Source: Chloroflexota bacterium
GTDB lineage: Bacteria > Chloroflexota > Anaerolineae > Aggregatilineales > Phototrophicaceae
Direction of reading: 5' to 3'
Length of the DNA: 64,000 nucleotides
Assembly: GCA_013388745.1 (NCBI GenBank)
Contig: JACAER010000016.1
Coordinates: 124,001 to 188,000 of the forward strand
How positions within the stretch are numbered: position 1 is the first letter of the stretch; each line of letters begins with the position of its first letter. The notes below the pieces were generated by a model. That model worked only from the letters and a program-made list of their open reading frames with translations, made no database searches and was not told the DNA's origin. Positions 39,358-47,939 of this stretch are shown here, piece by piece. Made by a program: the position numbers and the translations under genes.

Positions 39358-40539
39358 ATGGATTTGGATGACTGGCTGCCGGAATTACGTGAACGTCACA
39401 AAGATTACCATTGGATAGCAGCGCGCGCAGATCAACTCTTCCAAGCGACCAACGCCGCAGTACGTCGTCCTCCCCAACATCGCAAGGCCTTCGAAGCGCT
39501 TACCCTGCTGCATTCGTATATCGTGTTGTATGATGATTGGGCACGCTGGCTGCGCCCCTGGTACGACACGCTCATCAACCTCCAGAACGTCAAGGATTCG
39601 CGCGCACAAACCTATATCTGGAACGGCTTAAGCGGCTTATATGCCGTCTCCGGCGATCACAAGCGCGTGCGTGCCGCGCTGCAAAATTCACTGGAACGGG
39701 CAGAAGAAGACGATGACCAGGATTTACTGCTGGCGGCCTATATCGGTTTAATCCAGTTGCAGTGTTTGCATCAGGATGAGTTTTTCACACCTGAACTGAT
39801 CGAGCGTGTGCTGCGCCTTGCCAAACACGTTAATCAGTTCAAACGCTGGGGCCAACTGCATCAAGCGCTGGCGATGGCCTACAACCATCGCGGCGAAACC
39901 GATCAGGCGTTGGGACATGGGCAGATGGCTTACGCTTATTGGCTGAAGATGAACGATACTGTCCAGATGGCGCGGGCGGCTTTCACTCTGTCGCAGGTCT
40001 GCCGTATCGCCCGCTTATTCCCCCAGGCAGTGCTTTTCCTCAATGTCTCGCGCACCCTCTATGCGCAAAATCCTTCCGGCGCGCGCCATGCCGTGCTCGA
40101 CTACCATCAGGGGTTGATTTATCTCGATCAGGAGAATTATGTAGAAGCCGCCGACTGGCTGCATTACGCGCTGCAAGAACTGTCCAGGCTGAATCAGCAG
40201 CACTTTCATGTCGCCGCCGCGCAGCATTCGCTCGGCATCGCGCTGGTGCATCTGCGGCGCTTTGACGAAGCGCAGGCTAATTTTGAGGCTGCGCTGACGA
40301 TCTGGCAGGAACAACAGAACGATTACGAACATGCCAATCTGTACTATGCCCTGGCACTGATGGAAAAACTGCGTGGGAACACGGCGCAGGCAGTCATCTC
40401 GCTGAAGCAAGCCCTGGCTGTGTGTGTGAGGGTGCCGCCGTCGTCGCTGCGCACACGCTTGCAAGAAGAAATGCGCGCGCTGCTGACCGAAATAGATAAG
40501 CCGCCCGCTGCGGACGGCTCATCAACGCCTAGTGGATAA
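39358..40539 (+). CDS. TPR-repeat protein
   Basis: About 393 aa, soluble, nearly all helical. Tetratricopeptide-like repeats are clearest at residues about 165-370 (LHQALAMAYNHRGETDQALGHG, HSLGIALVHLRRFDEAQANFEAAL, LYYALALMEKLRGNTAQAVISL). No DNA-binding or catalytic domain is seen. It is probably a protein-interaction scaffold of unknown partner. Start chosen at MDLDDWLPEL from the promoter position. Confidence 0.8.
   Translation: MDLDDWLPELRERHKDYHWIAARADQLFQATNAAVRRPPQHRKAFEALTLLHSYIVLYDDWARWLRPWYDTLINLQNVKDSRAQTYIWNGLSGLYAVSGDHKRVRAALQNSLERAEEDDDQDLLLAAYIGLIQLQCLHQDEFFTPELIERVLRLAKHVNQFKRWGQLHQALAMAYNHRGETDQALGHGQMAYAYWLKMNDTVQMARAAFTLSQVCRIARLFPQAVLFLNVSRTLYAQNPSGARHAVLDYHQGLIYLDQENYVEAADWLHYALQELSRLNQQHFHVAAAQHSLGIALVHLRRFDEAQANFEAALTIWQEQQNDYEHANLYYALALMEKLRGNTAQAVISLKQALAVCVRVPPSSLRTRLQEEMRALLTEIDKPPAADGSSTPSG
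40499..40519 (-). terminator. Hairpin downstream of the 17-codon ORF
   Basis: 9-bp stem on the minus strand (40519-40511 with 40507-40499, one G-U pair), 3-nt loop, then TTATCTATTTC. It lies inside the 3' end of the TPR gene on the other strand. It would end a transcript carrying the micro-ORF. Confidence 0.35.
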
Positions 40540-40544
40540 TCAGC

Positions 40545-40598
40545 CTATTGCATAGGCGGAGGAACGATAGGCCCGGTCGGGCCGCCATTGGTTTCCAT
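40545..40598 (-). CDS. Micro-ORF, 17 aa, with strong ribosome-binding site
   Basis: Encodes METNGGPTGPIVPPPMQ. A near-perfect Shine-Dalgarno TAGGAGGT ends 5 nt before the ATG, better than almost any annotated gene here. It sits alone in the 200-bp gap between the TPR gene and the GH18-like gene, with a terminator on each side (40699-40728 before it, 40499-40519 after). No clear promoter is visible. Function unknown. The peptide is Pro/Gly-rich, has no Tyr, Cys or Lys, and does not resemble PqqA or a known leader. Confidence 0.45.
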   Translation of the reverse strand: METNGGPTGPIVPPPMQ

Positions 40599-40698
40599 GT
40601 CAACCTCCTAAGAGCGAGCGTCACTCTCAGGATTTCACAGGGGCGGTGCGCAGGTCTGTGCTCATCGGACACGCTGCGGACACGAAACGGACAGAATC

Positions 40699-40728
40699 AA
40701 AAAGAGAGGCTTTTTGCCCCTCTTTTTT
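40699..40728. terminator. Bidirectional terminator after the GH18-like operon
   Basis: Stem of 8 bp plus 3 bp with one A/C mismatch (40699-40710 with 40716-40727), 5-nt loop, A tract on one side and T6 on the other, so it reads as a terminator on both strands. Confidence 0.8.
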
Positions 40729-40742
40729 CGTTGCCCTGTCCG

Positions 40743-41969
40743 TCAGCGGTTTAACCACGTATCACGGAACTGTGCCCATTCGTCGTCGCTCGTGGTCCAA
40801 CTGCCGTAGAGCGCGATACCCCGCACCGTTGCGGCGGCCTCCGCGCTTTCCGCCAGCCCTGCCTCAATGCCGGCCACAGCGCTGGCGATATTTTCTACCG
40901 CAGGGTCATGGCGCGGCGCTTCGGCTTCTGCCGTTGAAACCCCCACCACAATCTGCGCCCCGCCTTCCAGTTCCGCCACCGTCTCGGCGAAGGTGCTGGT
41001 TTGATACGCCACCCACTGGCTGTAATCCTCGGCATTCTCGAAACCGCTGTTGTAGGCCATCACCACCATTTGATCGGCCAGCAGCGCGACACGCTGCTTG
41101 TAGCTGCGCTCCCACACCGTGCCCGGCGCGTACAGCGGCGGCAGCGTGATCCCGGCGTTAGTTGGCGTCCAGTCGGGCGGCACAGCGACGGCCAGCACCA
41201 CCTCTTCATCGAACTGCGCGCCGATCTGCCGCAGCAGAGTCATGAAGTTCTCATCGCCGTTGCCCACCTGCTCCACCTGCAAAAAGATGCCGTCGAAGCC
41301 CAACTGCGTCACTGCCTGCTGGCTGAAGTTCAGCACGAGGCGCAAAAATGCCTCTGAGTCCTGATTGTAGGTATCGGGGTCGGCGCCGAACGGCAGCCCA
41401 ATCCACGCCAGCAGCCGCACTTCCGGGTAGGCGCGCTTAAACTGTACAGTAAAAGCTTGCACATCGTCGCGCACATTGTCGAAACGCCCATTCTGATTAT
41501 CGGCCCAGCGCGCCTCAGGCGTTAAGTAGCTGACCCATGCGTACACCGTACCGATCTGGTTATCGCGCAGACGCTGCGCGAAGGCGGCGATCTCGCCGTC
41601 CTCGTGGCGCGTATACGTCCAATCGCTGGATACCCACAGCGCGTTGGGGCCGGCTTCTGGCGCGCGGTTGCGAATCTCACCCAAAACAAACACGCCCACA
41701 ATCACAAAGATCAAGCCGGCCACAATCAACAGGGGCACACGGCTCTGGGGCAGTTTGATCTCTGGCAGTTTGAAGCGGCCACTTGGCGATAGCTGGCGTG
41801 CGGCGCGCGGCAGGCTGCTGCGCGGTGTGGTGGGCGCGCGCGGCGTAAAGGCTTGCGCCGATTCACTCTGCGGGCGTCCGCCTTTGCGCTTCAAATGGCG
41901 TTCGCGCGCTCGGCCTCGACGTTCGCTGCGCGGCGTCTGTGCTTCGGGGGGGAGCGATTCGTTATTCAT
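40743..41969 (-). CDS. Membrane-anchored GH18-like TIM-barrel protein
   Basis: 408 aa. A basic Pro/Ser/Arg-rich cytoplasmic segment (1-75), one membrane segment (about 78-98), then an extracytoplasmic barrel resembling glycoside hydrolase family 18. The chitinase-type DGxDxDxE motif is represented only by FDGIFLQVEQ (about residue 235), which keeps a Glu but not the preceding Asp residues. Hydrolysis is therefore unsure; a glycan-binding role is possible. It is the last gene of a seven-gene operon, 10 nt after dgkA. Confidence 0.7.
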   Translation of the reverse strand: MNNESLPPEAQTPRSERRGRARERHLKRKGGRPQSESAQAFTPRAPTTPRSSLPRAARQLSPSGRFKLPEIKLPQSRVPLLIVAGLIFVIVGVFVLGEIRNRAPEAGPNALWVSSDWTYTRHEDGEIAAFAQRLRDNQIGTVYAWVSYLTPEARWADNQNGRFDNVRDDVQAFTVQFKRAYPEVRLLAWIGLPFGADPDTYNQDSEAFLRLVLNFSQQAVTQLGFDGIFLQVEQVGNGDENFMTLLRQIGAQFDEEVVLAVAVPPDWTPTNAGITLPPLYAPGTVWERSYKQRVALLADQMVVMAYNSGFENAEDYSQWVAYQTSTFAETVAELEGGAQIVVGVSTAEAEAPRHDPAVENIASAVAGIEAGLAESAEAAATVRGIALYGSWTTSDDEWAQFRDTWLNR

Positions 41970-41979
41970 AAGTCTTATG

Positions 41980-42450
41980 CTAGATCACAATGCTGAATTT
42001 CGCCAGCAGCGCCGGGCCCAGGATCAGCAGCCCCACCAGCACCGCCGCGACCACCCCTAGCAGCACTGCCGCCGCTGCTACATCTTTGCCCACCTTCGCC
42101 ATTGGATGGTAATCCGGCGACACTATGTTGATAACCGCCTCGACTGCCGCGTTCAGAAACTCCGCCATCCACACGATGGTGATCGTCAGAATCAGTATGG
42201 CCCAGCGTACCACGTCGATTTGCAGCCACAGCGCGAACAGGAACACCAGCACGCTCGCCACGGCCTGGATGCGTGTGTTCTTCTGCCGGCGCAGCATATA
42301 CAGCCAGCCGGCCAGCGCATAGCCGAAGCTGGAAAAGCGACTAGGGCTGGTGATGTGGCTGTATTCGTCGGGGTCGATTTTCATCGTCGAGGTGATAGCA
42401 TCCATCATCTTATGCCAGCGTTTTTTCTCAGACTTGGACTTAGTGGTCAT
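41980..42450 (-). CDS. dgkA: Diacylglycerol/undecaprenol kinase family protein
   Basis: 156 aa: a charged 45-residue N-terminus, then three membrane segments. Family signature EFLNAAVEAVINIVSPDYHPMAKVGKD (residues about 93-120) supplies the Glu and Asp used for Mg-ATP and catalysis. In Gram-positive-type bacteria the enzyme phosphorylates undecaprenol, recycling the lipid carrier. The start MTTKSKSEKKRW overlaps the end of ybeY by 11 nt. The pgpH-ybeY-dgkA order matches Bacillus. Confidence 0.9.
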   Translation of the reverse strand: MTTKSKSEKKRWHKMMDAITSTMKIDPDEYSHITSPSRFSSFGYALAGWLYMLRRQKNTRIQAVASVLVFLFALWLQIDVVRWAILILTITIVWMAEFLNAAVEAVINIVSPDYHPMAKVGKDVAAAAVLLGVVAAVLVGLLILGPALLAKFSIVI

Positions 42451-42928
42451 CGACTTTTGTCTCCAGAGCCGGTACCAGCGCGCTGGAAATACCCAGTTCG
42501 CGCAGCGCCGCTTCCTGTGCCTGCCACATTTCCGCCCGGCGCGCCGGCGTATCATGATCGTAGCCCAACAGATGCAGCGTGCCGTGGATTACCAGCAGCG
42601 CCAGACTGTCACCCAGCTCATGCTCCAGGCGTGCCGCCTGTGCTGACGCATAGGGATAAGCGATCAACAAGTCGCCCAGATAGGGTGGTTCATCCTCAAT
42701 CGCTATCGGCGGCGCGTCAGCGCGGAAAGACAGCACATCAGTCGCCGAATCCACACCGCGATACTGCCGGTTGAGCGCGGCTACCGCCTCATCGTCCGTT
42801 ACCACGACTGTCAGGGTGCTTTCCGGCGCAGCCTGCTGTTGGCGCAGCACTGTTTGCGCGGCGGCGATTAAACGCGCCGCATCGAGGGCATAACCGGCGT
42901 CATTTTGAATATCGATCGTAAAATTCAT
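42440..42928 (-). CDS. ybeY: Endoribonuclease YbeY (16S rRNA maturation)
   Basis: 162 aa. Zinc motif H-x3-H-x5-H in IHGTLHLLGYDHD. Family segments VVTDDEAVAALNRQYRGVD and TDVLSF are present. It processes the 16S rRNA 3' end and takes part in ribosome quality control. The start overlaps the pgpH stop (ATGA), and dgkA overlaps its end. Confidence 0.96.
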   Translation of the reverse strand: MNFTIDIQNDAGYALDAARLIAAAQTVLRQQQAAPESTLTVVVTDDEAVAALNRQYRGVDSATDVLSFRADAPPIAIEDEPPYLGDLLIAYPYASAQAARLEHELGDSLALLVIHGTLHLLGYDHDTPARRAEMWQAQEAALRELGISSALVPALETKVDDH

Positions 42929-45336
42929 GGCTTCTCGCCTGATTCTTTTTCTTTCTCGCCCGATTTGGGGTCTTCCGCCCCATCTAACTGGACACTCAAC
43001 AGGCGGGTTTCGGTGGTGCGGCGCAGCGGCGGCACCTGCGCCAGCGGCGTATCTGCCTCGTCATCGTCCAGCGCGATGCCGGCAAATTCGCCAGCGTTTT
43101 GCTGCGGTTTTGCCGCCTCTGTTTCGGCGTTGACCTGGGTGAGTGTCTGTTCTTCTGCGGCGCGCGGCGGGGCATCGGCCTCCGCACCGCTCTCGCTCTT
43201 GATAGGCGCTGTTTGCGTGCTGGTTTTTGCGGGCGTTGGATAATTGATGCGCGGGTGGAACACACCTTGCAGCATTTCGACAAAAACTGTCTGGATTTCC
43301 TTCAGATCGCTCAAGGTAAGCTTCGAATCGTCCAACTGCTCGTCGGCCAGCTTGGCCTGCACGATTTCATGCACAATATCGGCGATTTCGGCCTTGCTGC
43401 CCGGTCGCCGCGCGCGCACGGTGCTTTCGCAGCCATCAGCCAGCATCAGGATTGCCGTCTCGCGGGTTTGCGGGCGCGGGCCAGGATACATGAAATTTTC
43501 GATGTTCACCGCTGCCTCATCGCCAGCCTGTTCCACCGCTTTGTTGTAAAAATAGGCCACGCGCGTTGTGCCGTGATGCTCTTTGATAAAATCGCGGATG
43601 CGCTTCGGCAGGCGGTGCTGGCGCGCCAGTTGGTCGCCTTCGATCACATGGTCGATAATGATCGCGGCGCTGCGATACGGGTCATTGAGGGCGGTGTGGG
43701 GGCTGATATTGTTGACCTGATTTTCGACAAAAAACTGCGCGTTTTCCATCTTGCCGATGTCGTGGTACAGCGCCGCCACATGCACCAGTTCGGCGTTTGC
43801 GCCGATACGGTTCGCCGCCTGCTCGCACAAATTCGCCACTTGCAGCGAATGCTGATATGTGCCCGGCGCTTCCCGCAGCAAGCGTTGGAGCAGCGGGTGA
43901 TTGGGGCGGCTCAGCTCCAGCAGTTTGAGGCTGGTTGGCAGGTTTAACAACTGCGTGACCAGGTACAGCCCGACCAGTGCCGCCGCTGCCGACAGAATGC
44001 CATTCAGCAGCCCATAAATGAACAGTGTCAGTAGGTTGGTCGCCGCGTTCAGCGGCGTTGCCAGATTAAACAGCGCGATAATGGCGATATTCATGATGCC
44101 GATCATCAGCCCCGCGAAAAAGTAGCTGTTGAAGTTTTCGCTGCGCCGCAGTGTGGGAATGCCGATCATCCCGCCGGATGCCACCAGTACAGCGATTTCC
44201 AGGGAGTTATCGGCCATCAAACCCGTCAGCACCGCCAGACTCAAAATGCCCATCGCCGCCACGTCAGCGCCCACAATGGCCACGAACAGCAGCGCCAGCG
44301 CCGCGCTCGGGTACACGTAAATCTGGCCGTTCACGCCCAGAAAGCGCGCCCCGACCAGCGTCAGCAAGAACAGCAGGGCGATAAGCACCAAAAAGCGCGG
44401 GCTGTCCTCGAACAACTGCGGCTGAAAACGCGCGATGTACAGCCCCAGCGTCACGATCGTTATCACTGTCGCCAGCAGCGCGCGCGCCAACGCTTGAATG
44501 CGATAATCTGCCGGGCGCAGCAGCCCTAACTGGTTGAGCGCCTCATAGTCGGCAGCCTCTAACCGCGTGCCTTCGCGCACAACGATCTGCCCGCGTTCAA
44601 AACTGCGCTGCTCCGGCGGCACATTGTCGCGCGCCTGCTGCTGCGCGCTGGCGGTAGCGGCGGGGTTTTCAAACGTATTCGGGCGCAGCAGATCAGAAAC
44701 GATCGCTGTGATCAGCGCCGCGTCTTCTGCGCTTGAGCGTACACTGACTTCCAGCGGAAGCTGCCCCTGAATCGTAAAAATATCGGCCTCACGGATTTCG
44801 TCGCGCATCACCCGCTCCAGCACGGTGACGACCTGCTCATCGATTGCCTGCCATGTGCTATCATCAACCGTCAGGATGCGTTGCATCAGCGGCTCATCCA
44901 ACGTCAGCGCCGTAATCATGCTCAAATCCGAAAGCTTCTGCTGCGGCGAGCCGAACGGATCGCGGCGCACATTCAGTATAAAATCGAGAATCTGACGCGC
45001 GAGCTGTGCCTGGCGGCGCGCGACGTTCGGGTCTGGCGCGTCATATACCGGCTGCACTGCCGCCGCCGCCGCCTCGCGACGCTGATTCGTCAGCACATCG
45101 CTGACATACGTCAGGCTGATCGGCGCGTGAATATCCTGCCGCGCGATGTCGCCGACCTGTAATGCCGCGATCGTGCTGGCTTCCGGTGACAGGTCATCGA
45201 ACGCCACCACCACCGTCGTGATCAGCACGAACAACACCGCCGCGCCGATCACCGCCAGCCGGCGCACCGCCAGCACCGTCTTTTCCGGTGGGACGTTAAA
45301 GTACTTTTCCAGTAAATCCGCCAGCCACGAAGACAT
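42925..45336 (-). CDS. pgpH: Seven-membrane-segment HD phosphohydrolase, PgpH-like (cyclic-di-AMP phosphodiesterase family)
   Basis: 803 aa. One N-terminal membrane segment, an extracytoplasmic 7TMR-HDED-like domain (about 55-290), seven membrane segments (about 295-485) and a cytoplasmic HD domain (about 500-690) with HSLQVANLC, ALYHDIGKMENA and H/D ligands downstream. The family hydrolyses c-di-AMP. The last roughly 105 residues are an acidic, Gln/Glu/Ala-rich disordered tail that the Bacillus protein lacks. It starts 3 nt after yqeY. Confidence 0.93.
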   Translation of the reverse strand: MSSWLADLLEKYFNVPPEKTVLAVRRLAVIGAAVLFVLITTVVVAFDDLSPEASTIAALQVGDIARQDIHAPISLTYVSDVLTNQRREAAAAAVQPVYDAPDPNVARRQAQLARQILDFILNVRRDPFGSPQQKLSDLSMITALTLDEPLMQRILTVDDSTWQAIDEQVVTVLERVMRDEIREADIFTIQGQLPLEVSVRSSAEDAALITAIVSDLLRPNTFENPAATASAQQQARDNVPPEQRSFERGQIVVREGTRLEAADYEALNQLGLLRPADYRIQALARALLATVITIVTLGLYIARFQPQLFEDSPRFLVLIALLFLLTLVGARFLGVNGQIYVYPSAALALLFVAIVGADVAAMGILSLAVLTGLMADNSLEIAVLVASGGMIGIPTLRRSENFNSYFFAGLMIGIMNIAIIALFNLATPLNAATNLLTLFIYGLLNGILSAAAALVGLYLVTQLLNLPTSLKLLELSRPNHPLLQRLLREAPGTYQHSLQVANLCEQAANRIGANAELVHVAALYHDIGKMENAQFFVENQVNNISPHTALNDPYRSAAIIIDHVIEGDQLARQHRLPKRIRDFIKEHHGTTRVAYFYNKAVEQAGDEAAVNIENFMYPGPRPQTRETAILMLADGCESTVRARRPGSKAEIADIVHEIVQAKLADEQLDDSKLTLSDLKEIQTVFVEMLQGVFHPRINYPTPAKTSTQTAPIKSESGAEADAPPRAAEEQTLTQVNAETEAAKPQQNAGEFAGIALDDDEADTPLAQVPPLRRTTETRLLSVQLDGAEDPKSGEKEKESGEKP

Positions 45337-45339
45337 GGG

Positions 45340-45789
45340 TTATGCGTTCAGCAGTTCCTTGACGACTTGATTGACCAGACCGCCATCGGCCAGCCCTTTG
45401 ACTTTGGGCATGAGCACGCCCATCACCTTGCCCATTTCTTTAACAGAGGTCGCGCCGCTGGCCGCGATAGCTTCTTGCGCCAGCGCGACCACTTCCTCGC
45501 GCGAAAGCGGCGCCGGCAGGAATGTTTCGATCAGGCGTACTTCCGCCAGTTCGTTTTCGACAATATCGCCGCGCCCGCCTCTTTGCGCTTCTTCGATGCT
45601 TTCGCGCCGTTTCTTAGCCTCTTTTTGCAGGATAGCGATCATTTCCTCGTTCGAAAGCTCTTTGCGCGTGTCGATCTCCACCTGCTTGATGGCGCTCTGA
45701 AGCAGGCGCACCACATCGCGGCGGAAATTGTCCTTCGCCATCATCGCTTCTTTTAGCGCAGCTTGCAGTTTGCTTTTTACATCGTCCAT
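45340..45789 (-). CDS. yqeY: GatB/YqeY domain protein
   Basis: 149 aa, two helical lobes. The family pattern KLQAALKEAMMAKDNFRRDVVRLLQSAIK at the N-terminus and the C-terminal helical domain with MGKVMGVLMPKVKGLADGGLVNQ identify it. It is related to the tail domain of the GatB amidotransferase and probably binds tRNA or an amidotransferase; no enzymatic activity is established. It lies between mtaB (12 nt) and pgpH (3 nt). Confidence 0.94.
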   Translation of the reverse strand: MDDVKSKLQAALKEAMMAKDNFRRDVVRLLQSAIKQVEIDTRKELSNEEMIAILQKEAKKRRESIEEAQRGGRGDIVENELAEVRLIETFLPAPLSREEVVALAQEAIAASGATSVKEMGKVMGVLMPKVKGLADGGLVNQVVKELLNA

Positions 45790-45801
45790 GAGTTTTCCTG
45801 T

Positions 45802-47091
45802 TTATGTCAGCAGCGGCGTGACCGTCATCTGCCGCCGCGTCTCATCATAGCGTTCCAGCCGCGCTGGGGTAATGTAATTGGTCAGCACACGCGGATGGAT
45901 ACATTGTACACGGATGTAATTGTCCGTGTAGCCGGCGTTCATGAAGCCCTGCTCTGTCGCCCCGGCGATATGCTCCCACAGCACGTTCAAATGCCGTCCG
46001 CGCTGTTTTTCGGCGAAGCCTTTTTCAGCGGCGGCCGCCAGCTTATGCAGATAGGCGCTGCGTTCGCGTTTTTTGTCTTCGCTCACCTGCTGGCGCATAC
46101 GTGCCGCTGCCGTGCCGGGGCGCGGGCTGTAGCGGAACACATGCAGTCCCGCAAAGTCCATCTCGCCGATAAATTCAGCGCTGATGGCGAATTCCTCGTC
46201 GCTTTCGCCCGGAAACCCGACGATTACATCACTGGTGATACACACATCGGCGATGCGTGCGCGTGCTGCCTGCATCAGGGCGCGGAACTGCGCCTGCGAA
46301 GTGCGCCGCGCCATCCGCCGCAGCGTGCGGTCGCAGCCGCTTTGCAGCGGCAAATGCAGATGTCGGCACAGGCGGGGATTCTGCCATAGATCGAAGAATT
46401 CTGGCGCCAGATCCCATGGCTCCAGCGATGACAGGCGCAGCCGCGCGATCTCGCTTTCCGCCAGTATCCTCTCCACAAGCTGCGCCAAACCCTGCCTGTT
46501 CCCCAGATCATGGCCGTAGCTGCCCAGATGCACGCCTGTTAGCACCGCTTCCTGATAGCCCAGCGCTGCCAGATAGCGAACTTCGGCCACGATTTCCGAG
46601 AGCGCCCGGCTGTGCCCGGCGCCGCGCGCCACCGTCGTCACGCAGAAGGTGCAGGCGTTGTCGCAGCCGTCCTGCACTTTGACAAACGCGCGTGTGCGCC
46701 CCGCCGCCCCGGATTTGTCGGCGCGCTCCAGCGGTTCATGATCGAATGTCTGCAAGGGCTGTCCGGTGATTTTCGTCACCAGGTGCTCTTTTTCGGTGTT
46801 ATCCACCAGCCGTGCCACGCCCGGCAGCACAGCGATTTCTGCCGGCGCGATCTGCGCGTAACAACCGGTGACGGTGATGGCCGCCGCCTCATTGGCGCGG
46901 TGCAGTTGCCGCAGCAGATGCCGACTTTCACGTGTCGCATCCTGCGTTACCGCGCAGGTGTTCACCACTATCTGCTCGGCCTGTGCTGGCCTATCGACAA
47001 TCTCGTGCCCCTGCTGCTGGAACTGGCGCGCCATCGTGTCGATTTCGCTCTGGTTCAAGCGGCAGCCCAGCATCCGCAAGTGAATTTTCAT
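45802..47091 (-). CDS. mtaB: tRNA t6A37 methylthiotransferase MtaB
   Basis: 429 aa. An N-terminal UPF0004 domain binds an auxiliary 4Fe-4S cluster (Cys in LGCRLNQSE, NTCAVT and GCYAQI). The radical-SAM motif CDNACTFC is followed by a TRAM-like C-terminus. It adds a methylthio group to N6-threonylcarbamoyladenosine at position 37. The ARGAGHSR segment is the MtaB-type variant, and the absence of MiaB-type features favours MtaB. Its ATG overlaps the stop of the upstream gene. Confidence 0.93.
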   Translation of the reverse strand: MKIHLRMLGCRLNQSEIDTMARQFQQQGHEIVDRPAQAEQIVVNTCAVTQDATRESRHLLRQLHRANEAAAITVTGCYAQIAPAEIAVLPGVARLVDNTEKEHLVTKITGQPLQTFDHEPLERADKSGAAGRTRAFVKVQDGCDNACTFCVTTVARGAGHSRALSEIVAEVRYLAALGYQEAVLTGVHLGSYGHDLGNRQGLAQLVERILAESEIARLRLSSLEPWDLAPEFFDLWQNPRLCRHLHLPLQSGCDRTLRRMARRTSQAQFRALMQAARARIADVCITSDVIVGFPGESDEEFAISAEFIGEMDFAGLHVFRYSPRPGTAAARMRQQVSEDKKRERSAYLHKLAAAAEKGFAEKQRGRHLNVLWEHIAGATEQGFMNAGYTDNYIRVQCIHPRVLTNYITPARLERYDETRRQMTVTPLLT

Positions 47092-47846
47092 GGTGTTTCG
47101 ATTTCTTCCGGCCCAAACACTAACAGATTATCAAAATCCACAATAACGCTGTCATCTTCGTCGAATCTTTGCGCAATCACCCCAATTTGTCCACTGCTGA
47201 TGCTGCTGTCCGTCAGCCTGTCCTGCATCGTGCCGTCCTGGCACTGCCCCAGATAATAGGTGCTTTCTGCGTTGGCATCATTGGGGATGCACAGAGGCGC
47301 TAGCGTGTCGTTGATGTAAAAGTGAAACGTGCTGCCCCGCGCTACGACCCGCAGCGTGTTGGTGACTTCCAGCCCATCGCGCACGAACGGCGCGCGTATC
47401 CAGTTGCTCAACACCCGCTCTACACCTCCCACGCGCCGCGATACCCGATAATAGCCGTCGCTGCTCACTAGGAACAGATAATAGCTGTTACGATCCGCCA
47501 GCCGGAAAATCAGCCCATAGGCGTTATCGAGTGGCCCAGAAATGGGTGTCGCCTCAACCCGCACATCGAAATCCGCGAAAAATGGCTCCGCCTCCGAATA
47601 CGGCCCCGATTGATAATCGCCCACCGAAAGCCGCAGCGCGTTATCGATCACTACCGCCGAAAGCCGCCCCTCATATAAGCGCCATTCATCGGTAAAGCTG
47701 TCAAATGTAGCCGCGTAGATCAACTGGCCGGGTGGCGCCGGCAGCACATAATGCCAGCGTTCCACCGCCTGTCCCACAAACAACAGCGCCAGCAGCACGA
47801 TCGTCAGTATCAACAAAAGACGCAAACGCTTGGGAAATCGCTTCAT
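47088..47846 (-). CDS. Membrane-anchored concanavalin-like (DUF1080/LamG-like) protein
   Basis: 252 aa, starting MKRFPKRLRLLLILT. One membrane anchor (about 8-30), then an extracytoplasmic beta-sandwich (about 45-245) with ATFDSFTDEWRLYEG, AYGLIFRLADRNSYYLFLVS and TLRVVARGSTFHFYIND, the usual pattern of 3-keto-disaccharide-hydrolase/LamG-like domains. It probably binds carbohydrate. It heads the seven-gene operon by overlap with mtaB (4 nt), although a functional link with tRNA modification is not apparent. Confidence 0.75.
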   Translation of the reverse strand: MKRFPKRLRLLLILTIVLLALLFVGQAVERWHYVLPAPPGQLIYAATFDSFTDEWRLYEGRLSAVVIDNALRLSVGDYQSGPYSEAEPFFADFDVRVEATPISGPLDNAYGLIFRLADRNSYYLFLVSSDGYYRVSRRVGGVERVLSNWIRAPFVRDGLEVTNTLRVVARGSTFHFYINDTLAPLCIPNDANAESTYYLGQCQDGTMQDRLTDSSISSGQIGVIAQRFDEDDSVIVDFDNLLVFGPEEIETP

Positions 47847-47939
47847 AAACCGCGATTCTAGCATGGGGCAGGTTGGGCGTAAACGCCCTCTTGCACGATG
47901 GGCACGCCGGAGTTTACTATAAATCCTTTAAATGATGGA

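Noticed and set aside
40545..40598. PqqA-like precursor for the nearby PQQ-type dehydrogenase
   Set aside because: PqqA needs a Glu and Tyr pair; this peptide has no Tyr and no pqq genes are near.
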